Assembly (NCBI GenBank): GCA_032209605.1
Contig: JASFXZ010000014.1
Span: 5,104,912 to 5,168,911 of the forward strand
Reading direction: 5' to 3'
Origin: Mactromeris polynyma
Lineage: Eukaryota; Mollusca; Bivalvia; Venerida; Mactridae
Length of the DNA stretch: 64,000 bases
Under the pieces are notes generated by a model, which saw only the letters and a program-made list of their open reading frames with translations, was not told where the DNA came from and made no database searches. Made by a program: the position numbers and the translations under genes. Shown here in pieces: positions 37,617 through 49,859 of this stretch (the stretch's first letter is position 1; each line of letters begins with the position of its first letter).

Positions 37617-40600
37617 TGATGTTTCCCTGGAATCTGTGTGGGAAGCATTGTCTGATGTTTCCCGAGAATCTGTGTGGGAGACATTGTCTGATGTTTCTCT
37701 GGAATCTGTGTGGGAAGCATGGTCTGATGTTTCTCTGGAATCTGTGTGGGAGGCATTGTTTGATGTTTCCCTGGAATTTGTGTGGGAGACATTGTCTGAT
37801 GTTTCCCTGGAATCTGTGTGGGAGGCATTGTTTGATGTTTCCCTGGAATCTGTGTGGGAGGCATGGTCTGATGTTTCTCTGGAATCTGTGTGGGAGGCAT
37901 TGTTTGATGTTTCCCTGGAATTTGTGTTGGAGACATTGTCTGATGTTTCCCTGGAATCTGTGTGGGAGGCATGGTCTGATGTTTCCCTGGAATCTGTGTG
38001 GGAGACATTGTCTGATGTTTCCCTGGAATCTGTGTGGGAGGCATTGTCTGATGTTTCCCTGGAATCTGTGTGGGAGGCATTGTTTGATGTTTCCCTGGAA
38101 TCGGTGTGGGAAGCATTGTTTGATGCTTCCCTCGAATCTGTGTGGGAGACATTGTCTGATGTTTCCCTGGAATCTGTGTGGGAAGCATTGTCTGATGTTT
38201 CTCTGGAATATGTGTGGGAAGCATGGTCTGATGTTTCCCTGGAATCTGTGTGGTAGGCATTGTTTGATGCTTCCCTGGAATCTGTGTGGGAGACATTGTC
38301 TGATGTTTCTCTGGAATCTGTGTGGGAGGCATGGTCTGATGTTTCCCTGGAATGTGTGTGGGAAGCATGGTCTGATGTTTCCCTGGAATCTGTGTGGAAG
38401 GCATTGTCTGATGTTTCTCTGGAATCTGTGTGGGAGGCATGGTCTGATGTTTCCCTGGAATGTGTGTGGGAAGCATGGTCTGATGTTTCCCTGGAATCTG
38501 TGTGGAAGGCATTGTCTGATGTTTCTCTGGAATCTGTGTGGGAGGCATGGTCTGATGTTTCCCTGGAATCTGTGTGGGATGCATTGTCTTATGTTTCCCT
38601 GGAATCTGTGTGGGAAGCATTGTCTGATGTTTCCCTGGAATCTGTGTGGGAGACATTGTCTGATGTTTCTCTGGAATCTGTGTGGGAAGCATGGTCTGAT
38701 GTTTCTCTGGAATCTATGTGGGAGGCATTGTTTGATGTTTCCCTGGAATTTGTGTGGGAGACATTGTCTGATGTTTCCCTGGAATCTGTGTGGGAGGCAT
38801 TGTTTGATGTTTCCCTGGAATCTGTGTGGGAGACATTGTCTGATATTTCCCTGGAATCTGTGTGGGAGGCATTGTCTGATGTTTCCCTGGAATCTGTGTG
38901 GGAGGCATTGTTTCATGTTTCCCTGGAATCTGTGTGGGAAGCATTGTTTGATGCTTCCCTGGAATCTGTGTTGGAGACATTGTCTGATGTTTCCCTGGAA
39001 TCTGTGTGGGAAGCATTGTCTGATGTTTCTCTGGAATCTGTGTGGGAAGCATGGTCTGATGTTTCCCTGGAATCTGTGTGGGAGGCATTGTTTGATGCTT
39101 CCCTGGAATCTGTGTGGGAAGCATTGTCTGATGTTTCCCTGGAATCTGTGTGGGAAGCATTGTCTGATGTTTCCCTGGAATCTGTGTGGGAAGCATTGTC
39201 TGATGTTTCCCTGGAATCTGTGTGGTAAGCATGGTCTGATGTTTCCCTGGAATCTGTGTGGGAAGCATTGTCTGATGTTTCCCTGGAATCTGTGTGGGAA
39301 GCATTGTCTGATGTTTCCCTGGAATCTGTGTGGGAAGCATGGTCTGATGTTTCCCGGGAATCTGTGTGGGAGGCATTGTCTGATGTTTCCCTGGAATCTG
39401 TGTGGGAGGCATAGTTTGATGTTTCCCTGGAATCTGTGTGGGAAGCATTGTCTGATGTTTCCCTGGAATCTGTGTTGGAGGCATGGTCTGATGTTTCCCT
39501 GGAATCTGTGTGGGAGGCATTGTCTGATGTTTCCCTGGAATCTGTGTGGGATGCATTGTCTGATGTTTCCCTGGAATCTGTGTGGAAGCATTGTCTGATG
39601 TTTCCCTGAAATATGTGTGGGAGGCATTGTTTGATGCTTCACTGGAATCTGTGTGGGAAGCATGGTCTGATGTTTCCCTGGAATCTGTGTGGGAGGCATT
39701 GTCTGATGTTTCCCTGGAATCTGTGTGGGAGGCATTGTCTGATATTTCCCTGGAATCTGTGTGGGAGGCATTGTCTGATGTTTCCCTGGAATCTGTGTGG
39801 AAGCATTGTCTGATGTTTCCCTGAAATATGTGTGGGAGGCATTGTTTGATGCTTCACTGGAATCTGTGTGGGAGGCATTGTCTGATGTTTCCCTGGAATA
39901 TGTGTGGGAGGCATTGTCTGATGTTTCCCTGAAATATGTGTTGGAGGCATTGTTTGATGCTTCCCTGGAATCTGTGTGCTAGACATTGTCTGATGTTTCT
40001 CTGGAATCTGTGTGGGAGGCATTGTCTGGTGTTTCCCTGGAATCTGTGTGGGAGGCATTGTCTGATGTTTCCCTGTAATCTGTGTGGGAGGCATTGTTTG
40101 ATGCTTCCCTGGAATCTGTGTGGGAGACATTGTCTGATATTTCTCTGGAATCTGTGTGGGAGGCATTGTTTGATGCTTCCCTGGAATCTGTGTGGGAGGC
40201 ATTGTCTGATGTTTCCCTGGAATCTGTGTGGGAGGCATTGTCTGATGTTTCCCTGGAATCTGTGTGGGAGGCATTGTCTGGTGTTTCCCTGGAATTTGTG
40301 TGGGAGGCATTGTCTGATGTTTCCCTGGAATCTGTGTGGGAGGCATTGTCTGATGTTTCCCTGGAATCTGTGTGGGAGGCATTGTCTGGTGTTTCCCTGG
40401 AATTTGTGTGGGAGGCATTGTCTGGCGTTTCCCTGGAATCTGTGTGGGAGGCATTGTCTGATGTTTCCCTGGAATCTGTGTGGGAGGCATTGTCTGATGT
40501 TTCCCTGGAATCTGTGTGGGAGGCATTGTCCGATGTTTCCCTGGAATCTGTGTTGGAGGCATTGTTTGATGTTTCCATGGAATCTGTATGGGAGGCATTG

Positions 40601-42041
40601 TCTGATTTTTCCCTGGAATCTGTGTGGGAGGCATTGTTTGATGTTTCCCTGGAATCTGTGTTGGATGCATTGTCTGATGTTTCCCTGGAATCTGTGTGGG
40701 ATGCATTGTCTGATGTTTCCCTGGAATCTGTATGGGAGGCATTGTCTGATGTTTCCCGGGAATCTGTGTGGGAGGCATTGTTTGATGTTTCCCTGGAATC
40801 TGTGTTGGATGCATTGTCTGATGTTTCCCTGGAATCTGTGTGGGATGCATTGTCTGATGTTTCCCTGGAATCTGTGTGGGATGCATTGTCTGATGTTTCC
40901 CGGGAATCTGTGTGGGAGGCATTGTTTGATGTTTCCCTGGAATCTGTGTTGGATGCATTGTCTGATGTTTCCCTGGAATCTGTGTGGGATGCATTGTCTG
41001 ATGTTTCCCTGGAATCTGTGTGGGATGCATTGTCTGATGTTTCCCGGGAATCTGTGTGGGAGGCATTGTTTGATGTTTCCCTGGAATCTGTGTTGGATGC
41101 ATTGTCTGATGTTTCCCTGGAATCTGTGTGGGATGCATTGTCTGATGTTTCCCTGGAATCTGTGTGGGAGGCATTGTCTGATGTTTCCCGGGAATCTGTG
41201 TGGGAGGCATTGTCTGGTGTTTCCCTTGAATCTGTGTGGGAGGCATTGTCTGATGTTTCCCTTGAATCTGTGTGGGAGGCATTGTCTGATGTTTCCCTGG
41301 AATCTGTGTGGGAGGCATTGTCTGATGTTTCCCTGGAATCTGTGTGGGAGGCATTGTCTGATGTTTCCCTGGAATCTGTGTGGGAGGCATTGTCTGATGT
41401 TTCCCTGGAATCTGTGTGGGATGCATTGTCCGATGTTTCCCTGGAATCTGTGTGGGATGCATTGTCCGATGTTTCCCTGGAATCTGTGTGGGATGCATTG
41501 TCCGATGTTTCCCTGGAATCTGTGTTGGAGGCATTGTCTGATGTTTCCCTTGAATCTGTGTGGGAGGCATTGTCTGATGTTTCCCTGGAATCTGTGTTGG
41601 ATGCATTGTCTGATGTTTCCCTGGAATCTGTGTGGGAGGCATTGTCTGATGTTTCCCGGGAATCTGTGTGGGAGGCATTGTCTGATGTTTCCCTGGAATC
41701 TGTGTGGGATGCATTGTCTGATGTTTCCCTGGAATCTGTGTGGGAGGCATTGTTTGATGCTTCCCTTGAATCTGTGTGGGAGGCATTGTCTGATGTTTCC
41801 CTGGAATCTGTGTGGGAGGCATTGTCTGATGTTTCCCTGGAATCTGTGTTGGATGCATTGTCTGATGTTTCCCTGGAATCTGTGTTGGAGGCATTGTCTG
41901 GTGTTTCCCTGGAATTTGTGTGGGAGGCATTGTTTGATGTTTCCCTGGAATCTGTGTTGGATGCATTGTCTGATGTTTCCCTGGAATCTGTGTTGGATGC
42001 ATTGTTTGATGTTTCCCTGGAATTTGTGTGGGAGGCATTGT
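37617..42041. repeat. 36-bp minisatellite, about 123 copies
   Basis: The unit is GATGTTTCCCTGGAATCTGT followed by GTGGGAGGCATTGTCT. Variants include GGCATGG, GACATTG, GATGCATTG, TTTGATGC and CCCGGGAA. A 144-bp (4-unit) higher-order block marked by TTTCCCGGGAA recurs at about 40751, 40895, 41039 and 41183. A 108-bp block recurs near 38350 and 38458. Occasional 35-bp units shift frames. The multi-hundred-codon frames on both strands (up to 810 codons) are reiterations of 12 residues, not supported as proteins. The right edge (ATTGTTTGTAACG, TATTTCCTATATGC) resembles the 3' part of repeat X. Confidence 0.97.
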
Positions 42042-42391
42042 TTGTAACGTAATATTTCCTATATGCTTCATACAGTTGTAATATTATGACTCAACACTTG
42101 GCATATTTATGCGAAATTAATCCCATTATAGAACCTGACGGATTTGTTCATTGTATAAGTTAGTTAAGGATAAGGAGATTGTTAAGATATTGTATATATA
42201 CATGTAGATGTTGCATACATACTTTGAGTGTCTGCTTTGATTGAGGTGATGCGGATGGACTGACCAACTCCCTCTCTTACACAACACCTTACCTTTAGTT
42301 CGTTTTGTTGTTCGTACATTGTCAGATATTGTGATAACAACGCATAGTGTGTTTCGTCATTTCGTTAATTACGTGTTCTTGTTTTTTTCAG

Positions 42392-42537
42392 ATATTTTGA
42401 AAACAGCGGATATTGTGGTTCGTGATGCCAGCTCTGTTAAGTCTGCTAATTCTGTAAGCACGGAACAACGAACACCCAATCCGTCGCCCAACAATAGTCC
42501 TCATGCATCTAATAATTTAGTTGCCGTAAATACGTAG
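42392..42537 (+). CDS. Terminal coding exon with stop codon
   Basis: After the acceptor TTGTTTTTTTCAG the phase-1 frame runs D-ILKTADIVVRDASSVKSAN to ...NNLVAVNT and stops at TAG 42535-42537. It is Ser/Asn/Pro-rich, like 26229-26351. The 3' UTR is not defined; an AATAAA at 43062-43067 is one possible poly(A) signal. The C-terminal AVNT is not an obvious PDZ ligand. Confidence 0.85.
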
Positions 42538-43644
42538 CATCAAAACAATTCCAAAACGTACAAAGACATCGTTCATTTTATATTGATATAAATTTTACAC
42601 TCTGTTGTAAATGAAGATTTATATCTATATAAACATTAAGAGTCTGATTGTATTGTTGTTAGATGGAAATTACTCAGAAAGGCCAATAGCATATTATGGA
42701 GATTGCAGTGCTCGATAAATGCATAAATGTGGGACAAGGTATGGAATATTTGGACACTCATGGTCGTGCATCGAACTCAATGAACATTGATTTGGCCATA
42801 GTTCTTTGAACAATTACTTTATTCATCCATCGAACTGTTTATAGTAAGTGATTATAGTGTGATTGGTGTGAATTTTAATTGTGTAGATAAACGGAGTACA
42901 TTAACTCTCGTTTGTGATTAACTGGAAGCAATTCGTTGCGGATATTTCATTGAGGACCTGAATGAAGTAAGACTTCTTTAGAATTACCGGAGTTTGCTGA
43001 GAAGCGCTCTCAGTATGTACAGTAGTTGAAAGACAGTTGGAATTAGAAGGACGTGTTTAATAATAAAACTATTGATACGATTACAGCTATGGTAAATGCC
43101 ACGAGTGGATAAAAGAGATGCAATTGTTTCGAAGAAAGAAACAAAATATTGATGTCTGTTTAGGATGTGATACTTGTGTTTTTGGATGTTTAAACGATGA
43201 ACCAGAATGATCGACAATACCCACTTCGTCTTTTAGAGAAGACATGGAGTTGAAGTGGGATTTAAAACATAGATTCATAAAGAAGGGCATATCCACCCTC
43301 GCTCACTCCGGGCATTGGAAGAAAAGGTTCTTGAGCAAAAATGCAAATTATTACATTACCAAAATGATGTTTTTTGTCAATTAATTTAAACTATTTGTTG
43401 GTTGTTATTTATTTGGGTTTTTATTAAAACGTTGTGATGTTTTCACTATTTCAATAATGCCATCATGTTATATCTATGTTCATATCGATGATATAATTGA
43501 TTTTTATTTAAACTTACTATCACACATTTATTATGAAGCGATCTATACTAATTTGCTTCTGTCCAATAATATTTACACCAAAAACATGTTTAACATTTCA
43601 TTATATAAAACTAGATAACTACGTTTAATGATTGTTTATAAATA
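42538..43644 (+). other. Probable 3' UTR and downstream sequence
   Basis: Follows the stop codon at 42537. An AATAAA lies at 43062-43067. Short open frames on the minus strand (42984-43296) show no recognisable protein. The UTR end cannot be fixed from sequence alone. Confidence 0.4.
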
Positions 43645-43863
43645 TTAGCTCATCTGAACCAAAATTACATGTGAGCTTCTATAGCATAATCTTATAGATG
43701 TGGGATCCGGCGTCAATTTCCCGTCTTCGACATTCTTCTAATAAGCTGCTTCATGTATGTTTAACAGACATAGCATATCTCAAAGATGTTCAGAAAGGGT
43801 TGCTACGTCTGTATATAGAACAACTCGTGCTTCTGAGATGCATGTACTCAGGTGAGCGACTAG
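43645..43863. mobile_element. Short mollusc-type repeat with inverted ends
   Basis: The left end TTAGCTCATCTGAACC is the imperfect reverse complement of the right end ACTCAGGTGAGCGACTA. Between them are GTGAGCTTCTATAGC and GGGATCCGGCGTCAATTTCC. From memory this resembles a short non-autonomous repeat family frequent in bivalve genomes. It has no coding capacity, and a possible TA target duplication is uninformative in this AT-rich setting. A lone right end appears at 5353-5368. Confidence 0.6.
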
Positions 43864-44744
43864 TGGTCGACACTTGATCCTCAAACCTTCCTTCATCCTT
43901 CAAACTACTCCGTCAGGACAAGAAATGTTCTGCAGGTCTACATTTGTTTTTTTAGAAAGATATTTGACAAACATTACTGGTCAGTACGTTGTTGTCACTT
44001 TACAAGCACTTGAATGGGGAGGGAAAAACATATACATAATACATTTGAATAGATGTTTATAAAGACAAATAGCTTTGATACGCAGTATTGATAGAGGAAA
44101 GCTGAATTTGTAAGCAATAGTGCTTCTTATTGGGGTTATACAATTATTTTATTAATACATGATTAAAAGATGCAAGTTAGTTGTGGATTAATTTCACGAT
44201 ACGAAATTGCGACCTTAGTTTATACGGAATGTAATGTGCGTCCTATAATTCAAGTCAATAAGTAGTCAGATCTTCGGAATTCCAGGTTCTTGATTGTGTA
44301 GAAACGCTGTAAAGTCATGAAAAGTTTGACACGTAATTAAGGGGGCTGATGTGCAATCGCATTGATTCCCATTGGCTCAAATATATGGCACACAGGTCAA
44401 TTTTACTGGAATAAATAATCGGGGTAGTGTATGTAGTTTCTTCAACAATATCTTGAATGTTACTGTAAAACTTCGTTTGGTCTTGTAAGTGTATGTCTCA
44501 GCCAAACCGTAAGTTATGTACATATAATGGACTATCTTATAGACTAGTATTTGTCAGTAGATGGGTCAAAATAAACGACTTTTTTGGCTTAACAATTTTT
44601 GGACTTTTTATACATTTTATTCTTCAAATAAGAATTTGCGTAAACTTTCCTTTTGATTACTCTTAACTCTTCTGTACGCAGTTTGCTGTCTTTTACAAAC
44701 TGTAACTAGTGTTAGTGAAATACGGACCCTCTATGTGTGATGAA
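43864..44744. other. No feature recognised
   Basis: Unique AT-rich sequence with only short open frames that show no protein character. Confidence 0.45.
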
Positions 44745-45695
44745 TATTCTTAAGTGTTTATGTGAATAATATGCATATTCCTTCAGCTTTTGTAAATTTA
44801 AAATTCTGACTGCAATAAAAACATTAATTGTTTATATATGCGGATGTATTCATTATTGACTACCACATGTTATTATTCCTTGATATAAGATATAAATGTT
44901 AAAATTATGTTTGGTCTTCGGATATAATTTTTTCGATTTACATTCACAGCTAATTACATTGCATTATGTTAGTCACGTGTGTTACACTGAACGCGTTGAT
45001 AGGTTAAGTGTCGAGGTCTGTGATTGGATAATTCAAATTTAGTGACTCATTAGGTCTACAATCAAAATTCATGATTGGATACTTTCAATTTTAGCTCAGA
45101 TATCAAGTGTTAAGTTTATGATTCAAGAATTCAATAAAATGATTGGGTTATTTGATTGGGTTTTTGTCAAGCTGATAGACCAAATGTTAAACTCTACAAT
45201 TTGACCATTAAACGTAATGGGTCATGTGTCCCAGTATGTGACTGGATACTAAAAATTATCTTTTGTTGATGGCAAAGAGTCAAGTTTTATGATTTAATTA
45301 TTCGAAACAAAATCCGCTAAAACGTCACGTGTCGTAGTATGTGACGCGATAATTGAAGTTTATCTTCGGAAAGAGTATGAAAGAAGGACGTTATTTAAAT
45401 TATAACGATTCGTATACTAGTTAATATAGATTGCATATATTGCCGATAACGTGTCCTTACTCAACAATCATGATAAAGTATTTATGTACTACTTAGACCT
45501 GTAACATAACCACGCATTTAAATTATATATAATATAATTACTAGTAACTATAAAAGTCTACATAGTTTAATCCTGAATTTCATGTAAAAATGGATCGGGC
45601 AAAATTTTCACTGTTACGTTTGATTATTTATTTGCAATCTACATTTACAACGAATGTTGAAGGGATGTTACCTCCATGTGCGAAATGAAAATTTA
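44745..45695. repeat. Dispersed repeat Y, unexpanded copy
   Basis: Matches 53160-53800 and 56613-56770 in order: TATATATGCGGATGTATTCA / TATATATGCGGATTTATTCA, GTTTGGTCTTCGGA / GTTTGGTCTTAGGA, CATGATTGGATACTTTCA in both, and ACATTTACAACGAATGTTG in both. Between them it holds a single copy (about 45365-45420, GAGTATGAAAGAAGGACGTT, ATAACGATTCGTATACTAG) of the sequence that is tandemly repeated at 53797-56612. Its interior also shows faint old periodicity (ATGATTGGATA / TGTGATTGGATA). Confidence 0.75.
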
Positions 45696-46485
45696 TCTAA
45701 GTATAGTTTAGTGTTTGCGTGAGGGGTTGTGTTGCAATAAGATTAAGTGTTCAATCTGTCAAGAATGTTTCTACATACGTATACATATATAGTATTTGAA
45801 ATAATTTATACAACGGTATAACGCAATCCTTATACCACCTTCACCATTCATATTTTCAAGTATTAAGTAAGCCACCACAATTTTAGTTAACAAAAACACA
45901 GCACACTCTGTCATGAAAAAGGGGCTTCTCATAGCACGGCTCTCCGAGTGTACACGCACAGTGGGTCTCGAGTTTAAGCCACACATTAACAAACGGTCGA
46001 TGTTCTAAATTTCAGTTAACTCAATACATTTAGAAACTACACAACAAGCCTTTCTATTTTGACGTCACGGTGTAATTAGTGTGTGCCATGACATCATCAT
46101 ACCGTCATAACTTGGATGATTTTTCGTTTCTGTAATTAATGAGAATAATGGCGAGGGTGGTTTGAATAAAAATGACATAAGTTATTCTAAATGCATTGTT
46201 AAAGTATTGAAAAATGAATTGTTTACCATATATATTTTGAATAAATTGTTAATGGTGCCGTTTTGTGATTCTGAATTACACAACAATGAATGCGACAGAT
46301 TGGGTTGGAGTCTTGGCATGAGCACGGAGATCTCCGGGTGACCAACTTAACTGTTAACCTCTCCAATCAGGTCAAGATTAAAATCAAATTTACAGACGTC
46401 AGTGGGTCGAGGCACGCTCCAGAAAATATTACATAAAGTGTAGTCCCATAAGAAATTTCAGTTTCAATGATTTCTGACGTTGGCA
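45696..46485. other. No feature recognised
   Basis: Unique AT-rich sequence, somewhat richer in GC at 46290-46430. No gene, RNA or repeat that I can support. Confidence 0.45.
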
Positions 46486-46730
46486 AGTATCCCCAGTATC
46501 GTTACGTGAAGGAACGTGAAAGTATCCCCAGTATCGTTACGTGAAGGAACGTGAAAGTATCCCCAGTATCGTTACGTGAAGGAACGTGAAAGTATCCCCA
46601 GTATCGTTACGTGAAGGAACGTGAAAGTATCCCCAGTATCGTTACGTGAAGGAACGTGAAAGTATCCCCAGTATCGTTACGTGAAGGAACGTGAAAGTAT
46701 CCCCAGTATCGTTACGTGAAGGAACGTGAA
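46486..46730. repeat. 35-bp minisatellite, 7 copies
   Basis: The unit is AGTATCCCCAGTATCGTTAC plus GTGAAGGAACGTGAA; seven copies are exact (7 x 35 = 245 bp). Perfect identity implies a very recent expansion. Confidence 0.97.
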
Positions 46731-47023
46731 TGTATTGAGGTTTTGCTTCAGTCGTCCATAGCTATATAAACTTGTTTTACATTATTTCGATATTTGACCA
46801 GTAAACATTCCTTGTTAACATTGAAGTGTTAGGTTGTCACGGACTATCAGGTATCTTCTTTATTTATTTGATGTGCATAAATTGACATAGATATTTCCCT
46901 CATCGAATCGTCTGTTATTGCTTTTGATATATATCATAGTTGTTTAATTTGGTTTGTCAATTTCACATAACGGAGATTTAAGTGACATAGTCTATCGAGA
47001 TTTCGATCCATTGACATAAATGT

Positions 47024-47829
47024 GGTTCTGATATATAATTGCCATGGTTATGGTTCTGATATATAATTGCCATGGTTATGATATATGATTGCCATGGTTA
47101 TGGTTCGGATACATAATTGCCATGGTTATGGTTCTGATATATGATTGCCATGGTTATGGTTCTGATATATAATTGCCATGATTGTGGTTCTGATATATAA
47201 TTGCCATGGTTATGGTTCTGATATATAATTGCCATGATTATGGTTCTGATATATAATTGCCATGAGTGTGGTTCTGATATATGATTGCCATGGTTATGGT
47301 TCTGATATATGATTGCCATGGTTATGGTTCTGATATATAATTGCCATGGTTATGGTTCTGATATATAATTGCCATGGTTATGGTTCTGATATATAATTGC
47401 CATGGTTATGGTTCTGATATATAATTGCCATGGTTATGGTTCTGATATATAATTGCCACGATTGTGGTTCTGATATATAATTGCCATGGTTATGGTTCTG
47501 ATATATAATTGCCACGATTGTGGTTCTGATATATAATTGCCATGGTTATGGTTCTGATATATAATTGCCATGGTTATGGTTCTGATATATAATTGCCATG
47601 GTTATGGTTCTGATATATAATTGCCATGGTTATGGTTCTGATATATAATTGCCATGGTTATGGTTCTGATATATAATTGCCATGGTTATGGTTCTGATAT
47701 ATAATTGCCATGGTTATGGTTCTGATATATAATTGCCATGGTTATGTTTCTGATATATAATTGCCACGATTGTGGTTCTGATATATAATTGCCATGGTTA
47801 TGGTTCTGATATATAATTGCCACGGTTAT
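47024..47829. repeat. 28-bp minisatellite, about 29 copies
   Basis: The unit is GGTTCTGATATATAATTGCC plus ATGGTTAT. GGTTCTG recurs every 28 bp with one short unit near 47080. Variants are ATGATTGTGG, CACGATTGTGG and TATATGATTG. Confidence 0.95.
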
Positions 47830-48660
47830 GGATGCTTATAGATATAGGTTCCATGTTATCTTTCATATCGACCCTTAAGTTGGCTAATTTAACGCATAAC
47901 AGTGACAGATATGCAAATTATAATACATGTAATGGTATAAAATATAAGTTAAGTATAGATCTATATAATGTTATAAGTGTGCCTCTTTATGTGGTATAGA
48001 TTCTATTTCAATAATTATAAAGTAATTAAGAAGTATCATGAATTAATTCAAATATTTTGATCAATTAAGAATTATTTTCAATTAATAATGACCTATAACA
48101 CATTCATTAAGTATTGCCACTAATTAATAAAGAATTATTATAAAGTACTGTAAGAACTTTAATAAATAAATTCAGAATTATTCTCGGCGTACTATAACAA
48201 TATCAAATGAGAAACAATTCAGGCTCATATTTAGCCTATGATTCAAATATGTTAAGAAAATGAGATTTGTATGATAAGAGTTAGTTGTTCAGGTGTAGTG
48301 GTTCATGCTCAGTAGTTTGTACAAATCTAACTGTTACTGTGTGAATTTTATGAATTCATAAATTCAATTTATGTATATGTTAAGCATGTTTCAATGATCG
48401 ATTACTATTCTGATTTATTGTGTTTCTGATGTTGATATAAAACATGGATGTTTGTACAATATATTTGCAAGTTTCATATTAATTGTTACTGTAATTATTT
48501 TCTTCAATCGTTAACAATTCGGTTACTACCATGCTTTATATTTTACAATTTATGGGACTATTTTATGTCATTTTTTCACTCGCGTAGTAATACATTCACA
48601 GCTGATCACATGATATGTCTGGATAATAAAATAGATCATTAAATAAATCGTATTTGAGTT
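47830..48660. other. No feature recognised
   Basis: Strongly AT-rich, with many short AATTAA and ATTATA runs. No gene seen. Confidence 0.5.
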
Positions 48661-48733
48661 TGTTAATCCCCCATTCGGCCTATTGTTGCCAGCTGTCTTG
48701 ACTTGTCCTGTGATGTTTACCATCCATCAATTT
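48661..48733 (+). repeat. Dispersed repeat X, left segment (second expanded copy)
   Basis: CGGCCTATTGTTGCCAGCTG and CTTGACTTGTCCTGTGATG match the repeat at 58730-58790 (TGGCCTGTTGTTTTCAGCTG, CTTGTCTAGTCCTTTGATC). It leads directly into the 22-bp array. Confidence 0.75.
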
Positions 48734-49393
48734 CCCCTGTGTGTCCTCATTCATTCCCCTGTGTGTCCTCATTCATTCCCCTGTGTGTCCTCATTCATTC
48801 CCCTGTGTGTCCTCATTCATTCCCCTGTGTGTCCTCATTCATTCCCCTGTGTGTCCTCATTCATTCTCCTGTGTGTCCTCATTCATTCCCCTGTGTGTCC
48901 TCATTCATTCCCCTGTGTGTCCTCATTCATTCCCCTGTGTGTCCTCATTCATTCCCCTGTGTGTCCTCATTCATTCCCCTGTGTGTCCTCATTCATTCTC
49001 CTGTGTGTCTTCATTCATTCCCCTGTGTGTCTTCATTCATTCCCCTGTGTGTCCTCATTCATTCCCCTGTGTGTCCTCATTCATTCCCCTGTGTGTCCTC
49101 ATTCATTCCCCTGTGTGTCCTCATTCATTCCCCTGTGTGTCCTCATTCATTTCCCTGTGTGTCCTCATTCATTCCCCTGTGTGTCCTCATTCATTCCCCT
49201 GTGTGTCCTCATTCATTCTCCTGTGTGTCTTCATTCATTCCCCTGTGTGTCCTCATTCATTCTCCTGTGTGTCCTCATTCATTCCCCTGTGTGTCCTCAT
49301 TCATTCTCCTGTGTGTCCTCATTCATTCTCCTGTGTGTCTTCATTCATTCCCCTGTGTGTCTTCATTCATTCCCCTGTGTGTCCTCATTCATT
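48734..49393. repeat. 22-bp minisatellite, 30 copies in exact register
   Basis: The unit is CCCCTGTGTGTCCTCATTCA plus TT. From 48734 to 49394 there are 660 bp, exactly 30 x 22. Variants are CTCCTGTG and GTCTTCATT. All three + frames stay open and read the same 22 residues in rotation. This is a repeat artefact. Confidence 0.97.
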
Positions 49394-49590
49394 CTCCTTA
49401 GTTGTCCTTTATGGTCGGCCAATCCATTCCTTGCGCCCTGTTCCCTTGCATATTTACCCTAGAACCTCCTCAAATGCCTTGTGTTTATTGACTGTTATTT
49501 TCCCGGGGATCTGTGTGGGGAGGCCTTGTATTATATATGTGGCGTTCCCTATTGCAACTTATCCTCTCTTTTATTTCCTTTTCAGTAAAA
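49394..49590 (+). repeat. Dispersed repeat X, right segment
   Basis: CTCCTTAGTTGTCC, TATGGTCGGCCAATCCATTC, TTGCGCCCTGTTCC and CCCGGGGATCTGTGTGGG match the 58.8-59.0 kb copy in order. TTCCC at 49500 recurs at 49545, a 45-bp spacing. Confidence 0.8.
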
Positions 49591-49859
49591 CTACTCCACG
49601 AATTATAGTGCACAGTGCTTCAACGTCTATTTTTTTAAATATAACATATTTTCGCAACCAAAACGTCTACCTCGTGCACGAGTTCTTCTTTGAAGCATAA
49701 TGTTTAATTACGTATCACAAGGCTACAGGCGATGTTGACGCAGGTTTAATAGTTATTGAACGTAGATGTCACAACACTTATTATGCTTACCTCAGTAAAA
49801 AGCTCAGTAAAAATATAATTTGTTCTTGTTTTCTGGTTATTTGGGACGCTTATTTTGGC

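Larger units (their letters stand above)
26352..42391 (+). other. Last intron, about 16 kb, mostly tandem arrays
   Basis: Starts GTAAGA and ends TGTTCTTGTTTTTTTCAG. It contains the 41-bp, 46-bp, 28-bp and 36-bp arrays, together about 13.6 kb, plus about 2.4 kb of unique AT-rich sequence (mainly 34656-35122, 35906-36979, 37316-37616, 42042-42391). No exon-like segment in phase 1 was found in those spacers. A 17-nt acceptor-donor pair at 34714-34730 is not a multiple of 3. Confidence 0.8.
18130..42537 (+). other. Multi-exon gene, 3' part, with minisatellite-filled introns
   Basis: Six exons on the + strand join into one frame: 18130-18306, 19612-19665, 23080-23130, 24008-24046, 26229-26351 and 42392-42537, with TAG at 42535. 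Every junction is phase 1, every internal exon is a multiple of 3, and all introns start GT and end AG. The joined segment encodes about 195 residues, preceded by perhaps 20 more from upstream microexons. It is hydrophilic and rich in Ser, Asn, Pro, Lys and Thr, with no cysteine, transmembrane segment or recognised domain. It therefore looks like a disordered C-terminal tail, for example the cytoplasmic end of a membrane or scaffold protein; that is inference only. The 5' end, start codon and any folded domains are not identified. Introns contain arrays of 92-, 36-, 23-, 41-, 46-, 28- and 36-bp units, about 15 kb in all. Confidence 0.85.

Noticed and set aside
37510..42071. Long frames of 700-810 codons on both strands as genes
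   Set aside because: Products of the 36-bp array inside a GT-AG intron. Several frames on both strands are open at once and break only where 35-bp units occur.
48683..49700. Cys/Pro/His-rich proteins over the 22-bp array
   Set aside because: Three overlapping + frames all read the same rotated 22 residues. This is repeat-driven.
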